A stretch of 64,000 nt of DNA from Pyruvatibacter sp. HU-CL02332 (GCF_040362765.1 NZ_BAABWK010000001.1:62001-126000); one strand, 5' to 3'. Counted from the stretch's first letter, positions 26,560 to 36,800 are shown. Made by a program: numbers and translations. Notes: a model not told the origin generated them from the sequence alone.

Positions 26560-27195
26560 CTATTGGCGAGGGCGCGAGACAGGCAGCTGCGACGTTAGGG
26601 CGTTGGCAAAGGCAGCAATCTCATCAACGGTATTGCCCGCATCAATACGCTTGTCGACGATAAGCATTGAGGCGCCGTGCACGAGCGACCAGGCGGCAGT
26701 GCAGGCGGCATCTATCTCGGCATCACTCGCCCCGTCCAGACACGCCGCAACACCGTCACGTAGCATATTGAAACTTTCCGTCGCGACAATGAGCAGATCA
26801 TCGTATTTCTCGGCAACCACAAAGCGCGGGCCATGCATGAGGCGGAACAGCTCCGGGTTTTTGAACGCAAAGACAATGTAGCCAGCACCCAGGCCACCCA
26901 TATGGGCGCCGGAGTTTTCAGCGCCCGCTGACCTCTGGGCCATTTCCGCCGACAGACCCGCAAATCCTTCAGCTGCTATGGCCGCCAGAAGCGCATCCTT
27001 GTCCGCAAAGTGATGGTAGGGCGCAGCCTGGCTGACACCGGCCTCCCGCGCGACGCCGCGCAGCGACAGACCCTCCACGCCACTTTCCTCGAGCACACGC
27101 CGACCAGCAGCCACGAGCTCCCGCTTCAGGTCGCCATGGTGGTAAGCCGCAGATTTGCTCGCGTTTGCAGGTTTTTTCGCCACTTTCTTGGTCAT
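26560..27195 (-). CDS. TetR/AcrR family transcriptional regulator
   Basis: A 211-residue repressor. ATG 27195 starts a Lys/Ala-rich tail, then the TetR helix-turn-helix ESGVEGLSLRGVAREAGVSQAAPYHHFADKDALLAAI (about 35-70). The C-terminal domain has FAFKNPELFRLMHGPRF, the WHG-type ligand domain pattern. It is divergent from the carotenoid oxygenase gene, with two operator-like elements between, and probably represses both. Confidence 0.92.
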   Translation of the reverse strand: MTKKVAKKPANASKSAAYHHGDLKRELVAAGRRVLEESGVEGLSLRGVAREAGVSQAAPYHHFADKDALLAAIAAEGFAGLSAEMAQRSAGAENSGAHMGGLGAGYIVFAFKNPELFRLMHGPRFVVAEKYDDLLIVATESFNMLRDGVAACLDGASDAEIDAACTAAWSLVHGASMLIVDKRIDAGNTVDEIAAFANALTSQLPVSRPRQ

Positions 27196-27208
27196 GTCAT
27201 TTTCTAAT

Positions 27209-27249
27209 CTTGACAGCGTTAGAATGCAACCTATCTTAACGTCGTAAAG
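27209..27249. promoter_or_regulatory. Paired TetR-operator candidates between tetR and carotenoid oxygenase gene
   Basis: CTTGACAGCGTTAG (27209-27222) and CTTAACGTCGTAAAG (27235-27249, an imperfect palindrome whose complement is CTTTACGACGTTAAG) share the core CTTxAC-xxCGTTA in opposite orientation, 26 bp apart. They fill the 88-bp divergent gap. Confidence 0.5.
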
Positions 27250-27283
27250 ATTGTTCCATTTCGCTCTGCAGGGAGAGCTCAGA

Positions 27284-28855
27284 ATGACCAATGACGCCAA
27301 CAAAAATCCGACCGGCCAGCCATCCGGATTGACCCGCCGCCGTGCTCTTCTCACCGGAACGGGTGCTGCCGCAGCCGCCCTTATCCCCATGACGGCTCAG
27401 CTATCGACCGGAGGATTCATGTCATCAGCACGCGCGTCAACGGCTACGAAAGCGGCCCCTCACTGGATGACTTTGCTGGGTGTCTCTGAACAGGGCGGTC
27501 GCAACTACGTGCCTGAGATCGAAGGCACCCTCCCCGCTGAAATGTCCGGCACACTCTATCGCAACGGCCCTGGCCTGTTTGAGCGCAACGGCTACCGCAA
27601 GCAGCATCTGCTGGACGGCGACGGACTGGTGCAGCGCCTGGCGATCCGCGACGGCAAGGCCCATTACTCAAACGCCTTTGTGGACACACCAAAGCTTCAG
27701 GCCGAGGAAGAAGCGGGTAAGTACCTGCACGCGACATGGACAACACGTCGCCCCGGCGGCGTCTTCTCGAACCTCATGGGCGGAGACATCTCCAGCCAGG
27801 CCGGCGTGACGGTCTATCCAGTCAACGGCAAGATCGCAGCGCGTGATGAAGGCGGGGCGACGTTCCTGCTCGATCCCGAAACACTGGAAACGCGCTCCAC
27901 CCTCCCCACCTCTGCCATATCTGGTGGGTATAAGGCGCACGCCAAACTGGACCCCGTCACCAACGAATGGATTCTGGCCGGACAGGGATTTGGCCCCACC
28001 ATGTCGCTGCATGTATCGGTCTACAAACCGTCCATGGAGTTGGCGACCGAGTTCAGCTTTGACTCACCGCGACAGGTCTACATCCACGATTTCTTCGCGA
28101 CAAAATCCAGCATCATCTTTGTGCTGCACCCATGCACCTTCTCACCGGTTGGTTTCCTCGCAGGCTTCAACAGCGTCACCGACAGCCTGTCTTTCGACAA
28201 GTCACAGGGCACCATTCTGGCGGTGGTTCCCAAGTCCGGCGGCGACCCGAGGTTCTTTGACGTGCCCGGCTCCTTCATGTGGCATGCGCTCAATTCCTAT
28301 GAAGCCGGCGACGAAATCATTGCCGATTTTGTCGGCTATGACGACCCCGACCACTTCATCGGTGACAACCCACTCTTCAAGAAAATCATGACAGGCCAGA
28401 TGGGCAACTCGCAGCAGCCAGGCACCATCCGGCGCTATGTCATGTCACTGAGTACGGGCAAGGCACGCGAAGAAATTCTTGATACGGACAATCATGAGTT
28501 CCCCATGACGGACCCTCGCGTCCAGCTTGGCGAACACAAGGTCGGTTACTACGCCGTTGGCGGCATTGGCGGCGTGAACAGTGGCGTCAAGCGTATGGAC
28601 ATGCAGTCCGGCAAGACGCAGGTGTTTGATTTCGGCATCGACAATGCGCAAGTCGGCGAACCTGTGTTCGTGGCCCGCGATGAACAGTCCGGCGTTATTG
28701 ATGATGGTTGGCTGATCACCCAGTGCCTGGACGCCAAGAGCGAACGCACCTTCTTTGGCGTGTTTGATGCCAATGCAGTGGACGCCGGTCCAATGGCAAA
28801 AATCTGGCTCAGTCACCACGTACCGATCTCATTCCACGGCGGGTGGGCTGCGTAA
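27284..28855 (+). CDS. Carotenoid oxygenase family protein, Tat-exported
   Basis: A 523-residue non-haem iron dioxygenase that cleaves carotenoid- or stilbene-type double bonds. The N-terminus has a twin-arginine signal (LTRRRALLTGTGAAAAALI). Family blocks: GTLYRNGPGLFERNGYRKQHLLDGDGLVQ, KAHAKLDPVTNEWI, QVYIHDFFATKSSIIFV, SFMWHALNSYEAGDE and the terminal HHVPISFHGGW; these supply the four iron-binding His. ATG 27284 has GGGAGA upstream. Periplasmic location is unusual for the family. Controlled probably by the divergent TetR gene. Confidence 0.9.
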   Translation: MTNDANKNPTGQPSGLTRRRALLTGTGAAAAALIPMTAQLSTGGFMSSARASTATKAAPHWMTLLGVSEQGGRNYVPEIEGTLPAEMSGTLYRNGPGLFERNGYRKQHLLDGDGLVQRLAIRDGKAHYSNAFVDTPKLQAEEEAGKYLHATWTTRRPGGVFSNLMGGDISSQAGVTVYPVNGKIAARDEGGATFLLDPETLETRSTLPTSAISGGYKAHAKLDPVTNEWILAGQGFGPTMSLHVSVYKPSMELATEFSFDSPRQVYIHDFFATKSSIIFVLHPCTFSPVGFLAGFNSVTDSLSFDKSQGTILAVVPKSGGDPRFFDVPGSFMWHALNSYEAGDEIIADFVGYDDPDHFIGDNPLFKKIMTGQMGNSQQPGTIRRYVMSLSTGKAREEILDTDNHEFPMTDPRVQLGEHKVGYYAVGGIGGVNSGVKRMDMQSGKTQVFDFGIDNAQVGEPVFVARDEQSGVIDDGWLITQCLDAKSERTFFGVFDANAVDAGPMAKIWLSHHVPISFHGGWAA

Positions 28856-28878
28856 CAGATGGCGCCCGAAAGCTCAGC

Positions 28879-29304
28879 CTAGGCTGTGGTTGGTGGAACC
28901 GGCGGCTGAGCGTCGAAGGCAACAAGCCGGTCATCCGGCCGCGCCCAGTCCGGCGCTTCTGACAGCCATATGTTGGAACCGGGATCGACCAGCGATTGAT
29001 CATCAAGCGTGCCGGCGCGGACGATAATCAAATGAGGGCGCGCCTCAGCCTCGCTGAACATATGGGTGCCGCAGGCCGTGCAGAACCGGCGATGCATGGT
29101 GTTGCCGCTGTCAGCAACACTCACATGGTCGCTCGTGGTCCCGTCGATTTGGAACCCGTCCGACGCGAACACGACATTGACGGTGGCATTCCCGGCGGCC
29201 AGATAGCGGCAGGTCCGACACCAGCAATAACGGGCTGATTGTGGTGGCGCTGCAGCCTTGTAGGTGACAGCGCCGCACAGACATTTTCCAGTTAGGTGAG
29301 ACAT
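28879..29304 (-). CDS. GFA family zinc protein
   Basis: A 141-residue member of the glutathione-dependent formaldehyde-activating (GFA) fold. Zinc motifs: KCLCGAVTYKA (C-x-C), RYCWCRTCRYLA (C-x-C-x-x-C) and RRFCTACGTHMFSEAE (C-x-x-C). ATG 29304 (MSHLTGKCLCG) is the natural family start. Most members have no proven enzymatic activity, so function is open. Convergent with the carotenoid oxygenase gene. Confidence 0.88.
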   Translation of the reverse strand: MSHLTGKCLCGAVTYKAAAPPQSARYCWCRTCRYLAAGNATVNVVFASDGFQIDGTTSDHVSVADSGNTMHRRFCTACGTHMFSEAEARPHLIIVRAGTLDDQSLVDPGSNIWLSEAPDWARPDDRLVAFDAQPPVPPTTA

Positions 29305-29396
29305 TGCAGCCCTCCAGCAGATCCGGGGGCAAGGAAACCACACGCGGCACCCGCTGAGCCACTGCAAATCTGAGACGCAGCACTGCACAAAAGAAA

Positions 29397-29430
29397 GCGG
29401 GCGTTCAGGTCCCCCAACCTGAACGCCCGC
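29397..29430 (-). terminator. Rho-independent terminator (minus strand)
   Basis: A 14-bp perfect stem, GCGGGCGTTCAGGT with its complement, around loop CCCCCA (29411-29416). On the minus strand it is followed by TTTCTTTTG, so it ends the secreted-protein gene whose stop is at 29500. Confidence 0.9.
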
Positions 29431-29499
29431 CATTAAAGATGAAGGCTGCACCAAGGACAGTCAGCGCGCTTTCACCTTCAACTCTCCTTTCAGAAAGCC

Positions 29500-30354
29500 C
29501 TAGTAAACGCGACCGCCAACACCACCGGTCAGCACAAGGCCACCGAGATCAGCAGCACTGCCGTGACCACCGCTCGTAGCGCCAGTTCCGCGATGAATCA
29601 GGACTTCGGCAAGCGGGCCACCAGCCAGCTGTGAATGACCAAGGTCGGCACGACGCTCTTCAGGCGCACAAGCCAGACGACCCGCCTGACCAAAGCGCAG
29701 AGCTTCGCCGCCCTGGCACTCGATCACAAAGCCATTGGTGTAGTCTGCGCGGCCATTGACCCACTCGCCCACCGTGGCGCCCAGCGCATATCCGGTGGGG
29801 CAGCGGAACACTTCGCCCTTGTAGTCCACACCGATTTCAGCGGGCGCAACACGCCATGCATTGGACAGGTGACCCTTACCGTCAATGCACTCAGCCTTCA
29901 CAGGCTTGGGAGCAAGAGGCTCCACCACGTTGATCTTGCCCAAGGCAACCGGTGTCGGCTGCATGATGACAAAGGATGACCCGCCGCCACCGCCAATGAA
30001 GACAGTTTCGTTGTTGATGACTTCACGCTCGATGATCGTGGTCTCGCGAATGGTTTCGCGCTCGATGATTGTTTCTTTCTCGCGGAAGGTGTCCGTACCG
30101 CCGTCCTTCTTGTCCTTCTGTCCGTTGAACATCGGCACATGCACGTTGGGAACGGGCACAGACACGTTGAAGACGTGGGTGGAAACCTTGGGCACGCCAA
30201 CAGACACATGCGGTGCATTTGGCATTTTCGGGCCGTGGCCGCCGTAACTTCCCTTGCCCTTGTCAGGACCGGCGAAGGAAACGGCGCCAAGCAGCGTTGC
30301 AGTGAGAGACACTGACAAGGCGCCGACGGCAGCAATCCGGGATACGTGTTTCAT
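29500..30354 (-). CDS. Secreted protein of unknown function with ERETI repeat
   Basis: A 284-residue protein. ATG 30354 has AGGAG seven bases upstream and begins a signal peptide (KHVSRIAAVGALSVSLTATLLGAVSFA). Then come a Gly/His/Pro/Val-rich region (PNAPHVSVGVPKVSTHVF), a charged repeat of ETI/ERE units (FREKETIIERETIRETTI), a Gly5 hinge, and a C-terminal domain with two likely disulfides (AECIDGKG, FRCPTGYALG, IECQGGEA, LACAPEE) ending in a Gly-rich tail. I do not recognise the family. It is predicted periplasmic or surface located. Confidence 0.75.
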   Translation of the reverse strand: MKHVSRIAAVGALSVSLTATLLGAVSFAGPDKGKGSYGGHGPKMPNAPHVSVGVPKVSTHVFNVSVPVPNVHVPMFNGQKDKKDGGTDTFREKETIIERETIRETTIIEREVINNETVFIGGGGGSSFVIMQPTPVALGKINVVEPLAPKPVKAECIDGKGHLSNAWRVAPAEIGVDYKGEVFRCPTGYALGATVGEWVNGRADYTNGFVIECQGGEALRFGQAGRLACAPEERRADLGHSQLAGGPLAEVLIHRGTGATSGGHGSAADLGGLVLTGGVGGRVY

Positions 30355-30484
30355 TTTGGCACTCCTGCGGGTCATTCAGGGGGGTAAATGACCCAGTTTC
30401 TGTCCTAAAGCGGCCAATTCACCGCTGATGTGACAGAAAATGCAGTTTGTGTGCCGCCGTGCCGGTATCCCGCCCCTATCAAAA

Positions 30485-30551
30485 TTATTCGATTGACAAG
30501 CGAAATGCTTTGCTGTTCAAGTGAACAGCGAATTGTTATTCAGTTGAATAA
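30485..30551. promoter_or_regulatory. Three tandem operators upstream of gst-tetR
   Basis: A perfect 8-2-8 dyad GCTGTTCAAGTGAACAGC (30512-30529), a perfect 7-2-7 dyad TTATTCAGTTGAATAA (30536-30551) and a degenerate copy TTATTCGATTGACAAG (30485-30500) share the core TTCA-nn-TGAA. A -35-like TTGACA (30493-30498) lies inside the first copy. They most likely bind the TetR protein encoded at 31381. Confidence 0.7.
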
Positions 30552-30565
30552 TTTTGAGGCTGCTC

Positions 30566-31381
30566 ATGCTGACCCTGTTTCACAATGCCGTCTCCACCTG
30601 CTCACAGAAGGTGCGGTGGATGCTGTCTGAAAAACAGATGGAATACACGTCACGGGAAATCGACCTCCTGGCTGGAGAGCAGCACGCGGACTGGTACACG
30701 AAGATCCATCCCGATCACGTCGTGCCCGCCCTGCAGCACGGTGAGACCGTCATTCTCGAGTCCTCACTGATCATGATGTATCTGGATCAGATCGGTGGCG
30801 GCGAGCCGCTTGTCCCCAATGCTCCCCTTGAGGCGCACCGGATGCGGTCATGGACGCATCTGATTGACCACCAAATTCACGCAGAAGCGGCAGTCGTTAC
30901 GTTTGCGCTCGGCCCCCGACACCTCGTCAATGCACAGCCCGCCGAAACACGCGAGGCAGCAGTTGCCAGCATTGTCGATCCAACGGCGCGCGCACAGCGA
31001 AGGAGCGTTCTTGAGCTCGGTGTGGAGGCCCCCGAGTTCAAGATTGCCATGGAGCGCTTCATCAAGATGCTGGACGAAATGGAATCCCGGCTCCAACACG
31101 CCCAGTGGCTCGCCGGATCGGCACCGACCATCGCCGATGGCGCGGTCCTGCCCTATGTCCTGAGGCTTGAGCATCTTGGCTTGGACAGCATGATCGCCGC
31201 CTATCCAAGTGTCACTGCATGGCTTGCACGCATGAAACAACGCCCGAGTTTCGCAAGCGCCGTCGGGCAATGGATTCCCGACGAAGTCATCGCCTTCCTG
31301 AAACAGATGGCCCCTGGCGACCAAGAAGCTATCCAGCAACTTCTCCATGAGATTGAGACCACAAAGAAGGACGCATCCTGA
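30566..31381 (+). CDS. Glutathione S-transferase family protein
   Basis: A 271-residue GST. The thioredoxin-like N-domain begins LTLFHNAVSTCSQKVRWML (active-site Ser/Cys region) with the glutathione-contact motif VVPALQHGETVILESSLIMMYLD; the all-helical C-domain ends with SAPTIADGAVLPYVLRLEHLGLD. ATG 30566 has TGAGG six bases upstream. Its TGA overlaps the next ATG (TGATG), coupling it to the tetR gene. With the monooxygenase downstream it suggests detoxification of an electrophilic or aromatic compound. Confidence 0.92.
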   Translation: MLTLFHNAVSTCSQKVRWMLSEKQMEYTSREIDLLAGEQHADWYTKIHPDHVVPALQHGETVILESSLIMMYLDQIGGGEPLVPNAPLEAHRMRSWTHLIDHQIHAEAAVVTFALGPRHLVNAQPAETREAAVASIVDPTARAQRRSVLELGVEAPEFKIAMERFIKMLDEMESRLQHAQWLAGSAPTIADGAVLPYVLRLEHLGLDSMIAAYPSVTAWLARMKQRPSFASAVGQWIPDEVIAFLKQMAPGDQEAIQQLLHEIETTKKDAS

Positions 31382-32031
31382 TGGTTCGTGATGACTCAAA
31401 ATCGAAAAACGCCGCGTCAGCAAAATCCACAGGTACCGCGCGGTCCAAAAAGCGCGAGGAGACATCCGCCCGCATTGTGCAGGCGGCACGGCAATCCTTT
31501 GCCAAGCGCGGATTTCACGGCACCAGCACCCGTGACATCGCCAACGTGGCAGGTACCAATCAGGGATTGATCACCTATCACTTTGGCACCAAGGACGTGC
31601 TATGGCGCGCTGCTGCCGACAATCTGTTTGAAGAAATTGGCGAACGCTTGTTTGACCGCCTCGCCCAGCGGCCATCAGCTGATGAGCGGGAGAATGCACG
31701 CGAGTCCATAAGGGAGTTCGTCCGTTTCTCTGCCGAGTATCCAGAGTTCTTCTGGCTCATGGTGGATGAGGGCAAGAACGCTGACGAGCGGCTCGACTGG
31801 CTGATCTCGACGCATCTGCGCCCGCGCTTTGAAGCCCTGGCAGACTACATGCTCAATGCGCTTGGCTACTCGCAAGACGACTTGCCCCATGTCTATTACA
31901 CACTCGCTGGCGCTGCGTCCCTGATCTTCGCGGTGGCGCCTGAGTGCAGGCAACTCACCGGAATCGACCCCCTGAAAAAAGATGCCGTTGAACGCCACGC
32001 GGACTTCGTCGCGCGGCTCATCATTACCTAA
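31381..32031 (+). CDS. TetR family transcriptional regulator
   Basis: A 216-residue regulator. A Lys-rich N-terminus precedes the helix-turn-helix RIVQAARQSFAKRGFHGTSTRDIANVAGTNQGLITYHFGTKDVLW (about 27-75). The C-terminal domain contains LRPRFEALADYMLNALGY. It is translationally coupled to the GST gene and followed 61 bases later by the monooxygenase gene, so it is expected to autoregulate this operon through the triple operator upstream. Confidence 0.93.
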   Translation: MVRDDSKSKNAASAKSTGTARSKKREETSARIVQAARQSFAKRGFHGTSTRDIANVAGTNQGLITYHFGTKDVLWRAAADNLFEEIGERLFDRLAQRPSADERENARESIREFVRFSAEYPEFFWLMVDEGKNADERLDWLISTHLRPRFEALADYMLNALGYSQDDLPHVYYTLAGAASLIFAVAPECRQLTGIDPLKKDAVERHADFVARLIIT

Positions 32032-32092
32032 CGCCAGGCCGGTCCACACGCCAGACCAGTCAAGTCAACAGGCACGACCAAGGAAAACGATC

Positions 32093-33874
32093 ATGAAAAC
32101 CATAGAAACTCACGTTCTCATCGTGGGCGCGGGACCCGCTGGCCTTACAGCTGCAACCCTGCTTGCCCGCTCCGGGGTCGATGCGCTGACGCTGACCAAG
32201 TATGGAACTGCCAACGCGCCGCGGGCACACATCACCAACCAACGCGCGGTCGAAGTTTTCAGAGACCTCGGTGTCGAAGAGGAAGCGCAGGCAAATGCCC
32301 TGCCCCACGTCCTCATGGGCAAGCAGGTATATGCGACGACATTCGCAGGCCGCGAACTGTCTCGGATGATGACCTGGGGCACGGGGGATGATCGCATCGG
32401 CGACTATCGGGCTGCCAGTCCGTCGGAGATGTGCAACATCGCGCAGAACACCCTGGAACCAATCCTGCTTCGCCGCGCACAGGAGTTGGGCGCCGACATC
32501 CGGCAAGACCATGAGGTCCGCTCAATCAAGGACATGGGTGACTATGTGGAAGCGCATGTTGTGCCCCGAGACGGCTCACCAGAATTCAAAGTCAAGGCCC
32601 GCTACGCACTCGGTTGCGACGGATCGCGCACAGTTGTGGGCACCGACGGGGGATTTGAGTTTGAAGGTGTGATGGGTCTCCGTGATGCCGTGACAGTCTG
32701 GATCGATGCGGATCTGAGCCGCTATACGGCTCACCGGTCCGGTGCGTTGTTTGTCACGCTTACGCCGGGAAGCCGCGACACCATGGGCGTATGGACCTGC
32801 GTCAAACCGTGGACCGAGTGGAGTACCATTTTGCTGCGCGCCGAAGGGGACCCCCACGACCTCGATGAAGAAACGATCAGGGAGAGTATCCGTGCCTCCA
32901 TTGGCGACGACAGTGTTGAGTTTTCAATCCGCAAGATTAGCTCATGGCAGTTCAACCATATGGTTGCGTCCGACTATCAGCGCGGCCGCCTGTTTATTGC
33001 CGGCGACGCAGCGCACCGCCACCCGCCCGCAAACGGGCTGGGCAGCAACACGTCGATCCAGGACAGTTACAACCTGGCCTGGAAACTCGCTTTGGTGGTG
33101 AAGGGCCATGCGAGCGAAGACCTGCTGCGCACCTACACCGTGGAGCGGCAGCCAGTAGGCCGGCGGATCATCGACCGCGCCATCCAGAGCGTCCTGGAGA
33201 TGGTCGAATGGGTCAACATCTTCGACTTCAGCCCACAGACAAGCTGGGACGAAGCAAATGAGAAAATCGACGCGATATTTGGTCCCAATGGTGGCCCCGA
33301 ACGGCAGAAGATCTTTGATGCTCTGAAGGTGCAGAACGGCCAGTTCAATGCCCATGGCGTTGAGCTGGGTCAGAGCTATGAATCGGACGCGATGGTCAGT
33401 GACGGATCAAGCGTCAAGACACCTGAGCGGGACGCAGACCAGTTTCATGTGCCAACAACAGTACCCGGCAACCCGGTTCCCCATGCATGGCTGACAGTCG
33501 GCGACAAGGATACGTCAACGCTTGATCTGTGCGGATATGATCAGTTCACACTCATAGTCGGCGCCGACGGCGGCAAATGGATGGACGCCGTGGAAAGCGT
33601 GGCGTCCGAGCTGGGCGTCAAGATGGAAGCCGTCCAGGTGTCTCTGGGTCTACCCGTCAACGATGTGTACGGACACTGGATCAAGCGGCGGGAAGTCGAC
33701 GACGATGGATGCGTGCTGGTCCGCCCCGACCGCATCGTAGCCTGGCGGTCCATGGCCATGAGCAACGACCCGAAGGCCGCCCTGCATGACGTGATGTCGA
33801 AGATCCTTGGAGCAGGCAAGACCGCCTCGTCAGCGGGTTCATTGGAGAACAAAGAACCCGCCTCAGTCGCTTAG
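32093..33874 (+). CDS. FAD-dependent aromatic monooxygenase (PheA/TfdB type)
   Basis: A 593-residue class A flavoprotein hydroxylase. FAD motifs: HVLIVGAGPAGLTAATLLARSG (N-terminal Rossmann, quoted in part), ALGCDGSRTVVG (DG motif) and GRLFIAGDAAHRHPPANGLG (GD motif), followed by SNTSIQDSYNLAWKLALVV. A C-terminal thioredoxin-like domain is suggested by LVRPDRIVAWRS, as in phenol and 2,4-dichlorophenol hydroxylases. It uses NAD(P)H and oxygen to hydroxylate an aromatic ring. ATG 32093 starts the Rossmann strand. Confidence 0.92.
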   Translation: MKTIETHVLIVGAGPAGLTAATLLARSGVDALTLTKYGTANAPRAHITNQRAVEVFRDLGVEEEAQANALPHVLMGKQVYATTFAGRELSRMMTWGTGDDRIGDYRAASPSEMCNIAQNTLEPILLRRAQELGADIRQDHEVRSIKDMGDYVEAHVVPRDGSPEFKVKARYALGCDGSRTVVGTDGGFEFEGVMGLRDAVTVWIDADLSRYTAHRSGALFVTLTPGSRDTMGVWTCVKPWTEWSTILLRAEGDPHDLDEETIRESIRASIGDDSVEFSIRKISSWQFNHMVASDYQRGRLFIAGDAAHRHPPANGLGSNTSIQDSYNLAWKLALVVKGHASEDLLRTYTVERQPVGRRIIDRAIQSVLEMVEWVNIFDFSPQTSWDEANEKIDAIFGPNGGPERQKIFDALKVQNGQFNAHGVELGQSYESDAMVSDGSSVKTPERDADQFHVPTTVPGNPVPHAWLTVGDKDTSTLDLCGYDQFTLIVGADGGKWMDAVESVASELGVKMEAVQVSLGLPVNDVYGHWIKRREVDDDGCVLVRPDRIVAWRSMAMSNDPKAALHDVMSKILGAGKTASSAGSLENKEPASVA

Positions 33875-33886
33875 CCAAAGCCGCCC

Positions 33887-36800
33887 CTACTCTGCGGGCG
33901 CAATACGCCCCTTGAGCCGCTGTTCTTCTGCCCGCCTTGCTTCACGCCGGGCGATCCAGATGAACAGCGCCGGGGTGAAGTAGAGCGCCAGAATGGCAGA
34001 GCCACCCACGCCGCCGGCAATGCCGGTGGCCATGGGCTGCCAGAAGCGGCCACCGAACAGGATCAAGGGCAGGAAGCCACCGACCGTTGTCAGGGTCGTG
34101 GAGATGATGTGGCGGCTGGCGTTGACCACAACGTCTTCCGCCGCCTGCAGGTCGCCCTCCTTGGCCGCGTCATCGGCCCTGAGTGCCGAGAGGACGATAA
34201 TGGCCCCGTTGATTGCAAGGCCCACCAGACCCATGGTGCCGACGATGGCAACAAACCCGAGCGGATTGCCGAACAGCCAGACGCCAAACAGCGCCAGACC
34301 AACGGACAGGAAGGCGACAGCAAAGACGATGCCCGCGTAACGGAAGGAATTGAACGACAGGATGATGGACGCGGCCATCAACACCAGCAGCGGACCGGCA
34401 AAGGCGGCAAAGCTGCCCAGCGCCTCTGACTGGTTTTCCGCGTCGCCACCAAACTCGAACCGGTATCCACGCGGCGGCTCATAGTTAGCGTCTGCCATGT
34501 GCTGACGGAATTCGGCCAGATTTTCAGCCGGCAGTTCGAACGGTACCAGGAAGCCCTGAATGGTGTTGGTCCGCTCTCCATTGCGCCGGGTGATACCGGC
34601 AAGTTCAGGAACCAGTCCGATTTCCGCAATCGCGGTCAGCGGCACACCGGGCATGCCATTGTTCGTCAGCGGACCACGTATGGTCGGCAGAATGTATTCA
34701 GAGCGAATGTCGCTGATCTCACCGCGACCACCATCACCCACACGCACACGCACAGGCAGTTCTTCTGTGGCTTCCACAACGGAGCCACCCACGGAGCCTT
34801 CAAAAGAAGCGTCCAGAGAGCGGGCAATATCAACCGCCTGAAGACCCGCATTCTTCGCCTCGTCTTCATTGGTGATGACGCTCAGCTTAGGCTGGCCGCC
34901 AGAGAGCTTGGCAATGGTGTAGGTGACACCGGACGTGCGATGCATGATCGCGCGCAGCTTCTCACCTTCTTCACGCAAGACATCCAGGTCCGGCCCGACA
35001 ACGCGCACTTCAAGTGGCGCATCCGCTGGCGGACCTTGCTCAAACGGCACAGCCAGAATGGTGGCATTGGGAAACGCATTGCGCAGATCGTTCTGGATTT
35101 CCGGCAGGAATTTGAGCGTCGCATCACCTGACGTGGTGCGCACAAAGGCACCTGCATAGGACGCGAGCCCCTCGGACGAATTGGTCATGGTGTAGAACAC
35201 GCGCGGTGCCGGGTCACCAATCACCCAGTAGCTGTCGAGAACCGACTCGTGCTTATTCAGGCGATCACGGATCTTTTCAACTTCAACACGTGTTTCAGAA
35301 AGAGATGTCTGCGCCGGTAGAAAGACCTGCATCTGGAACATGTCGCGGTCATTGGCCGGGAAGAACTGGCTCTCCAAGGTGCCCGCCATGGTAAAGCCGA
35401 AAATGGGCAACACCATCGCAACTCCCACACCGATGATGGGTCGCCGCAGAATGAGCCGGATGCTCCTGCGATAGACGTCCGCCAGCTCACGGTTGACGTA
35501 ACCGTCTTTCCACCATGTGTGTTCCCGGCGGGTGTCCGCGTCGTCATCGCTGGACACAAAACCGGCGATAGCCGGGATGACCGTCATCGCGAGGAAGAAC
35601 GAACTGGACAGGGCGATAATCACGCCGATGGCCAGTGGGCCCACAAACTCCCCGGCCCCGCCCGGCGCCAGGAAGATCGGCGCAAAGGCCAGAGCAGTTG
35701 TGAGTGTGGACGCAAACAGCGGCACAAACAGATGCGAGATGGTTTCGGATATGGCTTCGCCGGGACTTGCCCCTTTCTTGCGGGCCGCATTGAAGTCATC
35801 AACCACCACAATGGCGTTGTCGATCAACAGACCCAGCGACACGATGATGCCCACCATGGACGTCTGGTGCAGCGGCATGCCGATGAGATTGTAGCCGATG
35901 AACACCATCAGCACGGACAAAGGCAGGGCCGCGCCAACAAGCAGCGCCGACTTCCAGCCAAGGGTAATCAGCAGCACGCCCATGACAATGGCCGCGCCCA
36001 GCAGCATGTTGGAGCCGAGCTCAACAAGGCGCGCGGACGTATAGACATTCTGGTCAAAGACGATGACCTGCTTGATGCCACGCGGCAGGTCTGCCTCGAA
36101 GTCCTCAAGGATATCGGCAGCCCGAATGGACCAAAGGTCAACGCGTCCGCCTGCTTCCATCTCGGCAGAGATCATGACACCGCGCTCGCCGCGCACCAGT
36201 GCCACGCTGCGCGGGGGATCACGTACGCCCTTGGTGACAGTCGCGATATCGCGCAGGCGCACAATCTGACCGTCAGGACGTTGCTTGATCGGCAAATCGG
36301 CAATCTGCGTGATGCTTTGCAGTTCGCCGGTCACTTCAATTGACAAGTCATTGACCGAGTTGCGGATCTGACCGGCAGACACCTTGGCATCTGCCAGCGT
36401 AATGGCACGCGAGATTTCTGCCACGCTGAGATTGAGCGACGACACCGCCACCGCATCGAGCGTGACGAGAACTTCCTCTTCGGCTTCGCCATAAAGGTCC
36501 GTTTCGCGGGTGCCGGGAATGTTCAGCAAGCGATCTTCAAGGTCATCCGCAAGCCGAGTGAGAATATCAACCTGCGGCGGCCCCTCCTGATCCCACACCA
36601 GCCCGACCGCAATGGTCACCGCCGTTGACGAGCGGTCCTGAAGGTCGGGCTTGGAGGCCGCAGGCGGCAGTACCGCTTCGGCTTCGGTGAGTTTGTTGCG
36701 CGCCTTGGACCAGACCTGGTCCGGCACCATCACGTAGTCATGCAGCTCGATGCGAACCAGGGATGTGCCTGCCCGTGAGTCGGAATTCACTTCCTTGATT

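Noticed and set aside
35519-36343. 274-codon open frame opposite the RND permease
   Set aside because: Antisense to well-conserved transporter sequence, low-complexity His/Gln/Arg composition, no ribosome site.
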